DNA from: Hesseltinella vesiculosa
Lineage: Eukaryota; Mucoromycota; Mucoromycetes; Mucorales; Cunninghamellaceae
DNA: 64,000 nucleotides
Reading direction: 5' to 3'
Assembly: GCA_002104935.1 (NCBI GenBank)
Contig: MCGT01000031.1
Location: 186,001-250,000 of the forward strand
Part shown: piece after piece, positions 21,430 to 33,520 of the stretch
Position numbering within the stretch: the first letter of the stretch is position 1
Layout: every line of letters starts with the position of its first letter
The notes under the pieces: generated by a model
Told to the model about the DNA's origin: nothing
The model's database searches: none
Seen by the model: only the letters and a program-made list of their open reading frames with translations
Program-made: the position numbers and the translations under genes

Positions 21430-21770
21430 GTGCAGGTCTCCTAGCTTTTTGCTCGGCCGTCTGAGAGAGTTGTAATTTTAATCATAGTCAATTCTCGTCA
21501 TTTTAAACCCGTTTGCAAAGTTTGATGTAGGTCCATTAGGAACAATTTGCGCAGTGATTTTTGATCAGATGGCCTGGGGGGTCCCTTGGGGAAAATGGTC
21601 AGTTTTTCATTTTTTTAGCTGGTGGTTCGGAGATGTCAAAACGAAAGTGATCAAGTGTTGGCTGAGCGATCTTCTCCAATCGACGTGATTTTTTCAGTAT
21701 CATCACGATTTATTGTTTTGTGCACTTTTTCTGTCTTTCACATCGATCTAATAAATTAAAAATGCTCTAC
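21430..21770 (+). repeat. Diverged copy 6 of the dispersed repeat family
   Basis: Contains CGGCCGTCTGAGAGAGTTG, TTTTTGATCAGATGGCCTGG, AAAATGGTCAGTTTTTCA and ACTGTCTTTCACA-like end sequence, in the same order as in copies 3 and 4. Confidence 0.6.
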
Positions 21771-22533
21771 AACAACTTCTATTTTTTTTTCAAAACGAAA
21801 AAAAAAACAGTTTAATGTCCGACGTTGCAAGGCGTGCAGATCCCACGTCATGCTTTTTTTTTTTTTTTTTGGTTTTTTTTTTTCATCCAACTTTTTTTTT
21901 TTTGTGCAATCACATACCATTACTCTATAAGTAGTGCTGATGCCAATGCCATATGGTACGTAAGATTTGCATACACTAAAATAATAAGAAAGAAAGTTGA
22001 CGTATCATTGTTTGATTTATTCAAGAGTTGATTGACGAGAACATCCACTTGTGTCTTGGCATCTGAAAATCGTTCCTGCAAGCACGGCGCAAAACCTTTG
22101 GTTTTTCTGTGTCTTGGATCAGCGCATTCGTAGATACTTGCTGTTGCAGCCACCGAGATCTATCCCGATAAATGTCCTTGTATTGCCAAGGTGGAGCTGT
22201 CCTTCCACTCACGGAATAGGCCAATGCAACTTGGAGATCCATGTTCCATAAGCTGCGAATGGTGAAAAACTCAGCTGTGAACGTGCAGTTAGAAGTGCAA
22301 CTTCACCGACCCATTTGCCCCCTTTTGCAAGGCTTCGCGTTTATGAACATTGCTTTTGTCTGGTGAAACGAAAAAAACAGGACAGGCCAGACACCTCCCA
22401 TCAATGATGACATGAATGTAGTGATGACTAAACGGAAGCAATGAAACCGCTCATAATGAAAGTATTGCAGAGAAAAAGCGGCCGGTGAAAGCATTGGTAA
22501 AAGGTTAGGTAAATTCGAGCAATCCACCAAATG
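21771..22533. other. No supported gene; one doubtful minus-strand frame
   Basis: A 73-codon minus-strand frame at 22021-22242 begins MDLQVALAYSV and is moderately protein-like but has no partner exons or recognisable family. T tracts lie near 21855-21902. Nothing else is supported. Confidence 0.4.
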
Positions 22534-22643
22534 GTCGCCTTGGTAAATTTTGGAAATTCAAGGAGTCACCAATGTGTCCCACGTGTGACAATGGTGAGCC
22601 TTGAAAATTCACCAGGGGGCCACCAACGTTTTACCAAGGTGAC
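22534..22643. repeat. 110-bp near-perfect foldback with CACGTG centre
   Basis: Outer arms GTCGCCTTGGTAAA and TTTACCAAGGTGAC, then inner arms around ATTCAAGGAGTCACCAATG and CATTGTCACAC-type complements, close on CCCACGTG. The stem has few mismatches over about 50 bp. It may be a small foldback MITE or a transcribed hairpin. Confidence 0.65.
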
Positions 22644-22879
22644 GTACACTTTCCCGTGGCGTTATCCATCCATTATTGCATCCTCATCTAGTAACAAGGT
22701 TCAAAATGTATGATGAAGTTTTTGTCTGTAACAAGATAGCTGCACACAAATGAAGAGGAAGAACACAGTAGACTGGAACGAAAACCCCACAAGCTAAACA
22801 TCATCTTTCGCCTTGTCGATGGACACCGACGTATCAAGCACAGCCATGAAAGAGGAATAGTTCAGCAAGTAGTGATCAT

Positions 22880-23470
22880 ATAGAAAAAAGTCGTGTGTGT
22901 TCTGGACAAGCAAGCCCACAACATACGGGATACTTCCCATTGGCTGATGGCGACGTCCGTTTTTTTATTTTTATTTTTCATTACATAACATAGACCTTGC
23001 GACAATGCTTGGGCTAGAAATTAGAAGCTAAACTGACCGGCTCCAACGCGTTTTTGTAATATTGTGGTCATCGATTTTTATTTTTTTAACACATGTGCAT
23101 TTGCATTTCCACAAAACTGGAAGTGCACGGATGATCACGCCACAATAAAATAAACTTCCTATTGTTTGACAGCGGCGCTTCATTTTTTTTTCAAAAGACC
23201 CCACAGTAAAACGAGGTATCCGTTCCAATTTTGATAGCAAAAGGATCCATATTCATACATTTTTGTGTTGTAAAAGTACCATTCATGCAGCTTTCCTTCA
23301 AATGACACCCTGGAAATTTAATACGCACGGTCGATCACCCCGCAAAGCAATGGAAGGCCTCCCATTGGACGAGGCAACGGCGTTTTATTAATTTTTTTTC
23401 TATTGGAAAAAAGGGCACCGCGACAAAAGTGTGAAAGCCGTTAGAATTTGGAAGTAAAAATGATATGTTT
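22880..23470 (+). repeat. Three diverged tandem ~200-bp repeats
   Basis: Three successive blocks share the order: a short CCACA/CGCAA start, a CTTCC(C/T)ATTG motif, a GG/GC CGACG-like G+C spot, a T-rich run, then AAAGACC/CCTTGCGACA-like sequence (starts near 22915, 23130, 23337). Identity is low, so this is tentative. Confidence 0.4.
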
Positions 23471-24459
23471 CCGCGCATGTTTTATGTTCCTCATCACTAT
23501 GCTTTTTTACTTTTTTTAAAATGAAAAATTCAACAACTTTCAAAGGGAAACAAGTTCAGCTAGACGTTCAAAGGCCGACGGAGATCAAGAAACTCAAGGC
23601 CGACCGAGATAAAGAAACTGTTTTTTGGTTTTTCATAACATCCTCTTGTTTTCTATTGTTTTCTAGTATTGTTTATTTATTCTGTTCAGATCTTCGTTAC
23701 CAATGGAGAGAAGTGCTAATGGCAAACATGAATGTTAATGGTAAAGATGTACTACAATGGTAAAATCATACTAAAGCATAATTCTACAAAGAATCCTTTT
23801 TTTAAAAAGGTTTTCCGTTTTGTTTTTTGGTTTATTTTTTTGCTTTGTTTTCATCATCTACGTTAATAATGACGATGAATGCTAATGTTAAAATGAATGT
23901 TAATGGTGATGAATGATAAAGGTAAGTTTGTATTAAACCTAAACTACACTAAACTACACTAAAGACACTAAAAACCACTCTCTTTTAAAAAAAAGGACAA
24001 ACCAAGTAAACAATACCAAGCCTACGGAAACTCTTGACATCAACCACATATTTTACTTTATTCCATTCGTTTAATATGGTTCAAATACTTCTATACTATG
24101 GATTCCTGACCGTCAATAGCCATTTCCTGGACTTCAAAGCTGCTTTTAGTGGTGGGCAAACGATGGTGTACCTTCTTCCCAAGTACGAGTCTTGCCTAGT
24201 GACAACAAGAAAACGGCTGCTTTTCATTGGCTTACGGTCCTTCGCTTTTGCTAATGTACCAAACCCAGTAGAACTTCCATTTTTTTCAAGAGTCTATTTC
24301 ATTGGATGGTAATCGATCTCCGTTTAGTAAGTCCAAAAAAAAAGATACGCTTTTTTCTCCCTGCCTTTTTCAGTTTGAAACATCTTCCCCCGCTACTAAG
24401 GCTACCTGCTTCTTACACCCCATCTTGTTTGATATGTATACTTGTTCTCCAATGCCTTT
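23471..24459. other. No gene seen
   Basis: AT-rich region with small internal repeats (AACTACACTAAACTACACTAA near 23940-23962). A plus-strand frame at 23521-23763 has no supporting features. Confidence 0.45.
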
Positions 24460-25499
24460 TTTCAGTGTGGCTCTTGGCTCTGGTCTATCCTGGTTGGCTT
24501 TCAGGGTAGCCACTTGGTGAGGGCGGGCGGTGGGCAAGGTAGGTAAGGCAAGCAATTGAAAATTAAAAACGAGCTAATCTACTGATGAGCAGCAAGACCT
24601 TCCCTGGCAAGTTTCCTGGCTCTGGTCTATCCTGGTTGGCTTTCAGGGTAGCCACTTGGTGAGGGCAAGGTGGGTAAGGTAAGCAATTGAAAAAAAAAGA
24701 AAAAAAAAAAAAAACGAGCTAATCTACTGATGAGCAGCAACACCTTCTCTGGCAAGTTTCTTGGCTTTGGTCTATCCTGCTTGGCTTTCAGGGTAGCCTT
24801 TTGGTGAGGGCGGGCGGTGGGAAAGGGCGCTGTCCGACCAAGTCTTTGGTAAGTCCAGAAAAAACCATGCTTCTTATCTTACACCCCATCTTCTTAAACA
24901 TGCATCAAATCCTTCTTGCTGGCTTTATCCCTTCAATATCACCTTTTGGTGATGGGTGGGTGGTGGGCTTCCCTTCCAAGTCCAAGTCTCTGTAAGTCCA
25001 CAAGAAAAGCTTCGCTTTAAAACTGCGTATTGATTACCTATTGGCCAATTTTTTAGCGCTGAGCTCTGGGTCTGCTATCCTTCCTGGTTCTTGTGAGGGC
25101 AATTGGTCATACCGATAGGGCAATATTTGGCGGCGTGATGGGTCTTAACCGACCTGGATCGTCATTTATGGGCAACATGTCTGAGGTCATGATTCAACCA
25201 CCTGGATGGCTGCAATTCTCACAAGAACACCTCAGGACGTCTCTGCTCTGGTGTTGGTAGGTGCGTGAAGTGCCCATGACCAGCATCATCCTTGGCGCGG
25301 GGTCAAATCTATCTCTCGATTGGCTTTGGCTGGTTGGGCTTTGGGCTGAGGGTTCTCCAGGGTAGCCTTTTGGTGAGGGATGGGCGGCGGGCAAGGTGGC
25401 TATCCGATCAAGTCTTTGGTAAGTCCAAAAAAAAAAAAAAAAAAGAAACCTGCTTCTTATACCCCATATTGTTTGATATGTATGCGTGGTCTCCATTGC
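24460..25499 (+). repeat. Satellite I, diverged left flank
   Basis: Longer variants (about 135-150 bp) of the satellite unit, with GGTCTATCCTGGTTGGCTTT, GGGTAGCCACTTGGTGAGGG, GTAAGCAATTGAAAA and ACGAGCTAATCTACTGATGA. They are more diverged from one another than the core units, as expected at a satellite edge. Confidence 0.75.
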
Positions 25500-28400
25500 C
25501 TTTTTTCAGTGTGGCTCTTGGCTCTGGACTCTCCTGGTGGCTCCCAGGGTAGCCTTCCGGTGAGGCTGGGCGGTGGGATTGAGGTAAGAAAACAAAAAAA
25601 AAAAAACTAACTCTTCCAAGATTGGACCATGTGGCTATTGGCTTGTCGCATGGGTGGCTCTTGGCTCTCTCCAGAGTAGCCTTCCGGTGAGGGTGGGTGG
25701 TGGGATTGAGGTAAGAACACAAAAAATAAAAACTAACTCTTCCAAGTTTGGACCATGCGGCTATTGGCTTGTCGCGTGGGTGGCTCTTGGCTCTCTCCAG
25801 AGTAGCCTTCCGGTGAGGGTGGGCGGTGGGATTGAGGTAAGTCAAATAAAAAAAAAAACTAAATCTTCCAAGTTTGGACCATGCGGCTATTGGCCTGTCG
25901 CATGGGTGGCTCTTGGCTCTCTCCAGAGTAGCCTTCCGGTGAGGGTGGGTGGTGGGATTGAGGTAAGAAAACAAAAAAAAAAAACTAACTCTTCCAAGAT
26001 TGGACCATGCGGCTATTGGCTTGTCGCGTGGGTGGCTCTTGGCTCTCTCCAGAGTAGCCTTCCGGTGAGGGTGGGCGGTGGGATTGAGGTAAGTCAAATA
26101 AAAAAAAAAACTAACTCTTCCAAGATTGGACCATGCGGCTATTGGCTTGTCGCGTGGGTGGCTCTTGGCTCTCTCCAGAGTAGCCTTCCGGTGAGGGTGG
26201 GCGGTGGGATTGAGGTAAGTCAAATAAAAAAAAAACTAACTCTTCCAAGTTTGGACCATGCGGCTATTGGCTTGTCGCGTGGGTGGCTCTTGGCTCTCTC
26301 CAGAGTAGCCTTCCGGTGAGGGTGGGCGGTGGGATTGAGGTAAGAAAACAAAAAAAAAAAAACTAATCCTTCCAAGTTTGGACCATGTGGCTATTGGCTT
26401 GTCGCGTGGGTGGCTCTTGGCTCTCTGCAGAGTAGCCTTCCGGTGAGGGTGGGTGGTGGGATTAAGGTAAGAAAACAAAAAAAAAAAAACTAATCCTTCC
26501 AAGATTGGACCATGTGGCTATTGGCTTGTCGCATGGGTGGCTCTTGGCTCTCTGCAGAGTAGCCTTCCGGTGAGGGTGGGTGGTGGGATTGAGGTAAGAA
26601 CACAAAAAAAAAAAAACTAACTCTTCCAAGATTGGACCATGCGGCTATTGGCTTGTCGCAGGATTGAGGTAAGAACACAAAAAAAAAAAAAAACTAACTC
26701 TTCCAAGATTGGACCATGTGGCTATTGGCTTGTCGCATGGGTGGCTCTTGGCTCTCTCCAGAGTAGCCTTCCGGTGAGGGTGGGCGGTGGGATTGAGGTA
26801 AGAAAACAAAAAAAAAAAACTAACTCTTCCAAGTTTGGACCATGTGGCTATTGGCTTGTCGCATGGGTGGCTCTTGGCTCTCTCCAGAGTAGCCTTCCGG
26901 TGAGGGTGGGTGGTGGGATTGAGGTAAGTCAAATAAAATAAAAACTAACACTTCCAAGTTTGGACCATGTGGCTATTGGCTTGTCGCGTGGGTGGCTCTT
27001 GGCTCTCTCCAGAGCAGCCTTCCGGTGAGGGTGGGTGGTGGGATTGAGGTAAGTCAAATAAAATAAAAAACTAACACTTCCAAGTTTGGACCATGTGGCT
27101 ATTGGCTTGTCGCGTGGGTGGCTCTTGGCTCTCTCCAGAGTAGCCTTCCCGGTGAGGGTGGGCGGTGGGATTGAGGTAAGAAAAAAAAAAAAAAAACTAA
27201 CTCTTCAAAGTTTGGACCATGCGGCTATTGGCTTGTCGCGTGGGTGGCTCTTGGCTCTCTCCAGAGTAGCCTTCCGGTGAGGGTGGGTGGTGGGATTGAG
27301 GTAAGAAAACAAAAAAAAAAAAACTAACTCTTCCAAGATTGGACCATGCGGCTATTGGCTTGTCGCATGGGTGGCTCTTGGCTCTCTCCAGAGTAGCCTT
27401 CCGGTGAGGGTGGGCGGTGGGATTGAGGTAAGAACAAAAAAAAAAAAAACTAACTCTTCCAAGTTTGGACCATGCGGCTATTGGCCTGTCGCGTGGGTGG
27501 CTCTTGGCTCTCTCCAGAGTAGCCTTCCGGTGAGGGTGGGCGGTGGGATTGAGGTAAGTCAAATAAAAAAAAAAACTAACTCTTCCAAGTTTGGACCATG
27601 CGGCTATTGGCTTGTCGCGTGGGTGGCTCTTGGCTCTCTCCAGAGTAGCCTTCCGGTGAGGGTGGGCGGTGGGATTGAGGTAAGAAAACAAAAAAAAAAA
27701 AAAACTAACTCTTCCAAGATTGGACCATGCGGCTATTGGCTTGTCGCATGGGTGGCTCTTGGCTCTCTCCAGAGTAGCCTTCCGGTGAGGGTGGGCGGTG
27801 GGATTGAGGTAAGTCAAATATAAAAAAAAACTAACTCTTCCAAGTTTGGACCATGCGGCTATTGGCTTGTCGCGTGGGTGGCTCTTGGCTCTCTCCAGAG
27901 TAGCCTTCCGGTGAGGGTGGGTGGTGGGATTGAGGTAAGAAAACAAAAAAAAAAAAAACTAACTCTTCCAAGATTGGACCATGCGGCTATTGGCTTGTCG
28001 CATGGGTGGCTCTTGGCTCTCTCCAGAGTAGCCTTCCGGTGAGGGTGGGCGGTGGGATTGAGGTAAGTCAAATAAAAAAAAAAAACTAACTCTTCCAAGA
28101 TTGGACCATGTGGCTATTGGCTTGTCGCGTGGGTGGCTCTTGGCTCTCTCCAGAGTAGCCTTCCGGTGAGGGTGGGCGGTGGGATTGAGGTAAGAAAACA
28201 AAAAAAAAAAACTAACTCTTCAAAGTTTGGACCATGCGGCTATTGGCTTGTCGCATGGGTGGCTCTTGGCTCTCTCCAGAGTAGCCTTCCGGTGAGGGTG
28301 GGCGGTGGGATTGAGGTAAGTCAAATAAAAAAAAAAACTAACTCTTCCAAGTTTGGACCATGCGGCTATTGGCTTGTCGCGTGGGTGGCTCTTGGCTCTC

Positions 28401-29190
28401 TCCAGAGTAGCCTTCCGGTGAGGGTGGGCGGTGGGATTGAGGTAAGAAAACAAAAAAAAAAAACTAACTCTTCAAAGTTTGGACCATGCGGCTATTGGCT
28501 TGTCGCATGGGTGGCTCTTGGCTCTCTCCAGAGTAGCCTTCCGGTGAGGGTGGGCGGTGGGATTGAGGTAAGTCAAATAAAAAAAAAAACTAACTCTTCC
28601 AAGTTTGGACCATGCGGCTATTGGCTTGTCGCGTGGGTGGCTCTTGGCTCTCTCCAGAGTAGCCTTCCGGTGAGGGTGGGCGGTGGGATTGAGGTAAGAA
28701 AACAAAAAAAAAAAACTAACTCTTCAAAGTTTGGACCATGCGGCTATTGGCTTGTCGCATGGGTGGCTCTTGGCTCTCTCCAGAGTAGCCTTCCGGTGAG
28801 GGTGGGTGGTGGGATTGAGGTAAGAAAACAAAAAAAAAAAAAAACTAACTCTTCCAAGATTGGACCATGCGGCTATTGGCTTGTCGCATGGGTGGCTCTT
28901 GGCTCTCTCCAGAGTAGCCTTCCGGTGAGGGTGGGCGGTGGGATTGAGGTAAGTCAAATAAAAAAAAAAAACTAACTCTTCCAAGTTTGGACCATGTGGC
29001 TATTGGCTTGTCGCATGGGTGGCTCTTGGCTCTCTCCAGAGTAGCCTCCCGGTGAGGGTGGGCGGTGGGATTGAGGTAAGAAAACAAAAAAAAAAAAACT
29101 AACTCTTCCAAGATTGGACCATGTGGCTATTGGCTTGTCGCATGGGTGGCCCTTGGCTCTCTCTAGAGTAGCCTTTTGGTGAGGGATGGG
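25500..29190 (+). repeat. Satellite I core: about 30 tandem units of ~125 bp
   Basis: Units read CTAACTCTTCCAAG(T/A)TTGG, then GCGGCTATTGGCTTGTCGC, TGGCTCTTGGCTCTCTCCAG, AGTAGCCTTCCGGTGAGGGT, GGGATTGAG and GTAAG, followed by an A tract. Two linker types follow GTAAG: (A) AAAACAAAA and (B) TCAAATAAA. From ~28200 to 28720 they alternate with an exact 252-bp dimer period. One unit near 26640-26660 has lost most of its length. Frames on both strands stay open over several units, but this reflects repetition. I do not call a protein. Confidence 0.95.
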
Positions 29191-29570
29191 CGGCGGGCAA
29201 GGTGGGTATGGTAAGCAATTGAAAAAAAAAGAAAAAAAAAAACGAGCTAATCTACTGATGGGCAGTAACACCTTCTCTGGCAAGCTTCTTGGCTTTGGTC
29301 TATCCTGCTTGGCTTTCAGGGTAGCCACTTGGTGAGGGCGGGCGGCGGGCAAGGTGGGTAAGGTAAGCAATTGAAAAAAACGAGCTAATCTATTGATGAG
29401 CAGCAATATCTTCTCTGGCAAGTTTCTTGGCTTTGGTCTATCCTGGTTGGCTTTCAGGGTAGCCACTTGGTGAGGGCGGGCGGTGGGCAAGGTGGGTAAG
29501 GTAAGCAATTGAAAAATAAAAACGAGCTAATCTCATGGTGTGCTGCAAGACCTCCTCTGGTAAGTTTCTT
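29191..29570 (+). repeat. Satellite I, diverged right flank
   Basis: Three longer units like those of the left flank: GGTCTATCCTG(C/G)TTGGCTTT, GGGTAGCCACTTGGTGAGGG, GTAAGCAATTGAAAAA and ACGAGCTAATCTA. Confidence 0.75.
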
Positions 29571-29715
29571 AGCTTATTTGAAAAAATAAACCACTCATTC
29601 CCTTTGCGATCCTACTACTAACAAATCGATAGTATACCAACATGTCAATAAACCCTAAACGTTGCACCCTTCACCCTAAAAGCCGAAAAGTTTAATACAA
29701 AAGACGATGAGGAAA

Positions 29716-32576
29716 TCACAGGGACGATTGGGGGGTGGGGTTAGTGTTGCGTAGGAAATGATCCCAGTCTTCCCAGTGGGCACTATTGGGGGCGTTCCAG
29801 AGGGGGAGTTCAGAGGAGAGGGAGGAGAGGTCGATGGGTTGGTGAAGGAAAAGGTTGCGGGAAGGGTCTTGGGCGGAGGGAGACCAGGCGGGAAGGTCGA
29901 GAGGGGGGTCGATGGAGGTTGTTGGGGCAGGTTTAGAGACAGAGGAGCCGAGGGAGAGGGAGGTGAGGAACATGTCTTCGGGACGGGTACTGAAGATTTG
30001 GTGAATGTCGTTCATGGAGGCGTTGGGTTGGCGGTTTTCTTGGTCGGCTTTGAGCAGTTCTTTAAAGGAAGCATGGATGTGGTCGAGGGGGACGGGTTTT
30101 TTGTGTGGAGGTTGGTCGGGATGGCGAGGCAAGTTGGCGAGGGGGGTGGGAGGCGAGTGGGGAATGATGTCGAGGTCGGAGCCAGAGGGAATGGATTCGT
30201 GGTCGCGTTTGGAACCGAGGTGGTGCAGGTTGTCAGTGGGGATGGGAAGGACGATGGGGAGGTTCTCGCTGAGGGAAAGAGAAAAGTGGGCGGCGATGGC
30301 TTGGAGGACTTTGGAGATGCGGGAGCTGGCGAGGCTGCAGTCGCGTTTCATGAGCTGGGAGCAGCGCACGAGGTTGTTGATGCCTTGGTCGCGCACGTAT
30401 GGGTTTTCGCTTTTGGCGTTGTGCAGAAAGATGATGGCGGCTTGAAAGATGGCACTAGGAAAAAAAAAAAGGGGGGGGGGTGAGACAGAGTGGCAAGGAA
30501 ACACAGGGGACGGACTAGATGGAGATGGTCCAGGGGATGCGGACAAAATAGGTGGTGTCGAGGGATTCGGTGACGCTGAGGATGTTGTTGGCAGCCATGG
30601 TGCAGGCGCCGAGGGCACGAAAAGCAAAGTTGATGTGTTCGTCTTCGTTGGAGGTGATAAAGGGCCGGTAGAGGAGGAGGAGAATGCAGTTGTAGGCCAA
30701 GAAGAGCATGCCTGCGGGGGAGAGTGAGGTTGGTGAATAAGAAAGATAAAGGTTGGGATGGTAGGCTTACCGGCATCAGGGGAGCATTGAGGGGGGTCGT
30801 CAACGTTGTAGGAGAGGTGGGGAGGGAGGGAGAGCCTCCAGTTTTTTAAAGAGTGATCAAAGATGGGGACGAGTTGCAGGTTATGTGCGGTGGGCACGCG
30901 TTTGGACATGGGGGAGTGGAAGCGGACGAGGACTTGGCCAAAGACGCGGCCGAGGCCGGCAAAGTAGCAAAAGGCGGAGTAGAGAGGGGTTTGGGATTGG
31001 ATGTCTTGGATGGTTTGGTGGAGGATGGGGGGGACAAAGGGGCGGGTGGCCGGGTCTTTTGGGTGGGAAGCGTCAATTTCGAAAGCGGAGGGGGGCTCGA
31101 CGTCAAAGTCGTGGTCGTGTATGGAGATGGGGCGGCCAAGTTCGGCGGTGACCCAGCGGTCCATGGAGTAGATGGCGTACCAGATGCGTCGTCGTAGTTC
31201 GATTTCACCCGGGGGCATTTCCCAGTTGCTTGAGCTACGGTGGAGGCCGAGTTCTTGGGCCTGAGTGCGAAGGGAAGGGGAAAAAAAAGAGAGGTAAGAA
31301 TCGGTTTTTTTTATAGGCGGGACTGGGGTACCATGCGGACGATGAGACCGGTTTTGAGCCAATAAGAGGTATCTTCGGGGTCGGAAGCAGGAGGTTCGAC
31401 AAAGAGGATGAAGAGGATCATGGCTTGGATGGTGGTGATGCGGGATCGGGAGGAGATATTTTCGGTAAGGCGGTTGACTTTGGCGTGCAGGGCTTTGTAC
31501 AGGGAGATTTGGGCTGGAAGAGGGATGGGGAGGAGGGCGGGTGGGAGCTGGGTAGGTGAGAGGAGATGGAGGATGCGCAGGCTAGTGGCACAGATGACGC
31601 AGAGGAGGTATTCATCGCAAGGATAGGGGTCTTGATAAAAGTACTGTTCCAGAAATGCACGCTTATTGATAACGGGGAACACGCCATGAAAGTGATCAAA
31701 ATATCTAATAAAAAGAGGTCAGGCTCGGGGGGTTTTTTTCTCCTTGATTACGCACAGTTCGACGAGGGCATCGGTGGTGTCTTGGGAGATGGAGATGGAG
31801 GGAGGCAGGTGGAGCATCAGGGAGCGGTCGATGTAGCCCTGGAGGGGGGGGTCGATGGATTTGGCTTTGACAAGGATGTGTTCTTCGGATTCGTCGTTGA
31901 CTTTTTGGATGATCCAGTTGGGGTCGTCGTGGATGCGGTGGCAACGTTTGGATTTGAAGAGGGATTTGTGAAGGAGGTGGACGCCCGAGCTGATACCGAG
32001 GTAGGAGGTACGGTCATAGTCGGTGAGGGTGATGCCTTCAAGTTTGGAGGAGAGTTCATCGGCATCGATGACGTCGGTGTGTTGGAATTTGCCATTGTCG
32101 TCGAGTTGGCAGTCAAAATCGTGGCAGGGAGAGGGAGAGGCGTCGTCGGTGTCGGGGGTGGCGACGGGGTGGTCAGAGGAGGGTGAAGCTTCGGTTTGGG
32201 CCATGGAGGCCAGCAAGCCTTCCATTCGTTTCAGCCGTGATTCAAGGGCTTCGACGTAGCCGTTTTTTTTTGTGAAACTAAAGGGTGGATAAGAAAAAAA
32301 AAGTGAGAATGGGCTGAAGGACGATGGTGGATGGGATTACCCAGATGCAGGGCCACGCTTTTTCTGTTCGACTAGGAATTCACAAGGTCGGCCAGAGTTG
32401 GCACAGCCAGAACATGGACGGTTGACGTCAGCGTCGCATTTGATTTTTTTCTTTCGGCAATGGTCGCAGCTGCGTTTAGCCCGGGTGCGTTTGGTGCGAG
32501 GGATAATGACGTTTTTGGAAGGTCCATTCATTCGTTTTCCGGGGCGAATATCCACAAGAGGATGAGGGGATGCCAT
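29716..32576 (-). CDS. Zn2Cys6 transcription factor with fungal_trans domain
   Basis: Six exons (32576-32341, 32277-31756, 31704-31332, 31260-30771, 30711-30516, 30454-29716) join to 851 aa. The DNA-binding cluster at residues 37-65 is C-x2-C-x6-C-x7-C-x2-C-x6-C (CDHCRKKKIKCDAD…), preceded by a basic PRTKRTRAKR. A short coiled linker YVEALESRLKRMEGLLASM follows, as in Gal4-type dimerisation regions. The fungal_trans (PF04082) region begins near LVELYFDHFHGVFPVINK and includes LRRRIWYAIYSMDRWVTAEL and GRPISIHD. This is the class of XlnR-like regulators, and the target genes cannot be inferred from the neighbours. Two introns use less common donors (GTGCGT at 31755, GTCCGT at 30515), but only these preserve both frame and family sequence. 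The C-terminal 150 residues are Pro/Ser-rich. Confidence 0.9.
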
Positions 32577-33520
32577 GATCGCATTTAAAGGAGAGGAAAA
32601 AAAGAAAAAAAAAAAAAAAAAAGGAAAACGGCAACTTCGGGTGAATTTTCCCGGGCGGCCAATGACGGGGGGGTTGATGCGGCCAAAAAGAGAAGTTTTG
32701 TTTGGACAGCATTGTTTTTTTTTCATAACAGCTTCCATCGGCAGAGCGGGACACCGAAGTGTTTATTCGGGCAAGGTGCCGTCTTAATGACCAAAAAAGG
32801 GAGATGCAGTGCCAAAGGCAAGGTTTCTATCAGGAAAAGGTCTTGTCCACTTGCGAGTATGGCTGTCATTCGACGTGCGGTGCTGAAAGGCAAGGCTTCT
32901 TTCACGGTCAGGGGGAGGGTAGACAAAGAGGCGGGAAGAAATCACTGAGAGCGTGGAAGGGCTTCCATTGGCGGTGATCTACCCTGGTCGATCCAGGGAA
33001 GAGATGCTTGCACGTGCAAACGGTCGTCGTGCAAAAAATATCATCGTGTGAAAGATATGGCACCATGCCACTCTCAGCTCTCAGAACCAGCGCTGAGATG
33101 AAGCGGACGGCATTGCTGTTTGTTCATTTGGTGTTAGTGGTTGGTTTGAATGGACCGATCGGCTTTTGAGGGCAATGTCAACCATCTCAGCTTCCTGAAC
33201 CGAATCATAGAGTCAGGGTGCAAAAGCTATGAAGAAGAAGAGATGAACTGGCGCAAGCGCAGCGGCATTAATATTTGCGTCGGGGGGGAGACTTCCCATT
33301 TTGGTTGGCACGCCGCCTTGGCCGATCGAGCAAACAGTTGCGTTGGTTACCCAAGTTCACTAGCAGGATAGGCATAGGGTAAAAAAGGGGGAAACCGTTT
33401 GGGATGTTCGCAGGGGGATTGCCTCTCCATCACGATCTCTTGCCAAACCATCTTGTCTTTCTTTTTTTTTTTTTTTGACCCATGTGTTCTAATAGTTGGT
33501 TTATAAAAGAATGTAGAAAG
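32577..33520. other. Intergenic, no gene seen
   Basis: Probable promoter of the Zn2Cys6 factor (with an 18-base A tract near 32605) and 3' flank of the aspartokinase gene. No conserved coding run was found. Confidence 0.5.

Noticed and set aside
25408..28984. Long frames on both strands in satellite I (for example 271 and 280 codons)
   Set aside because: They arise from repetition of a unit with no stop in some frames; frame on both strands, A-tract-dependent and lacking any domain.
29640..29680. Telomere-like CCCTAAA near the right edge of satellite I
   Set aside because: Only single isolated CCCTAAA/ACCCTAAAA words, not an array.
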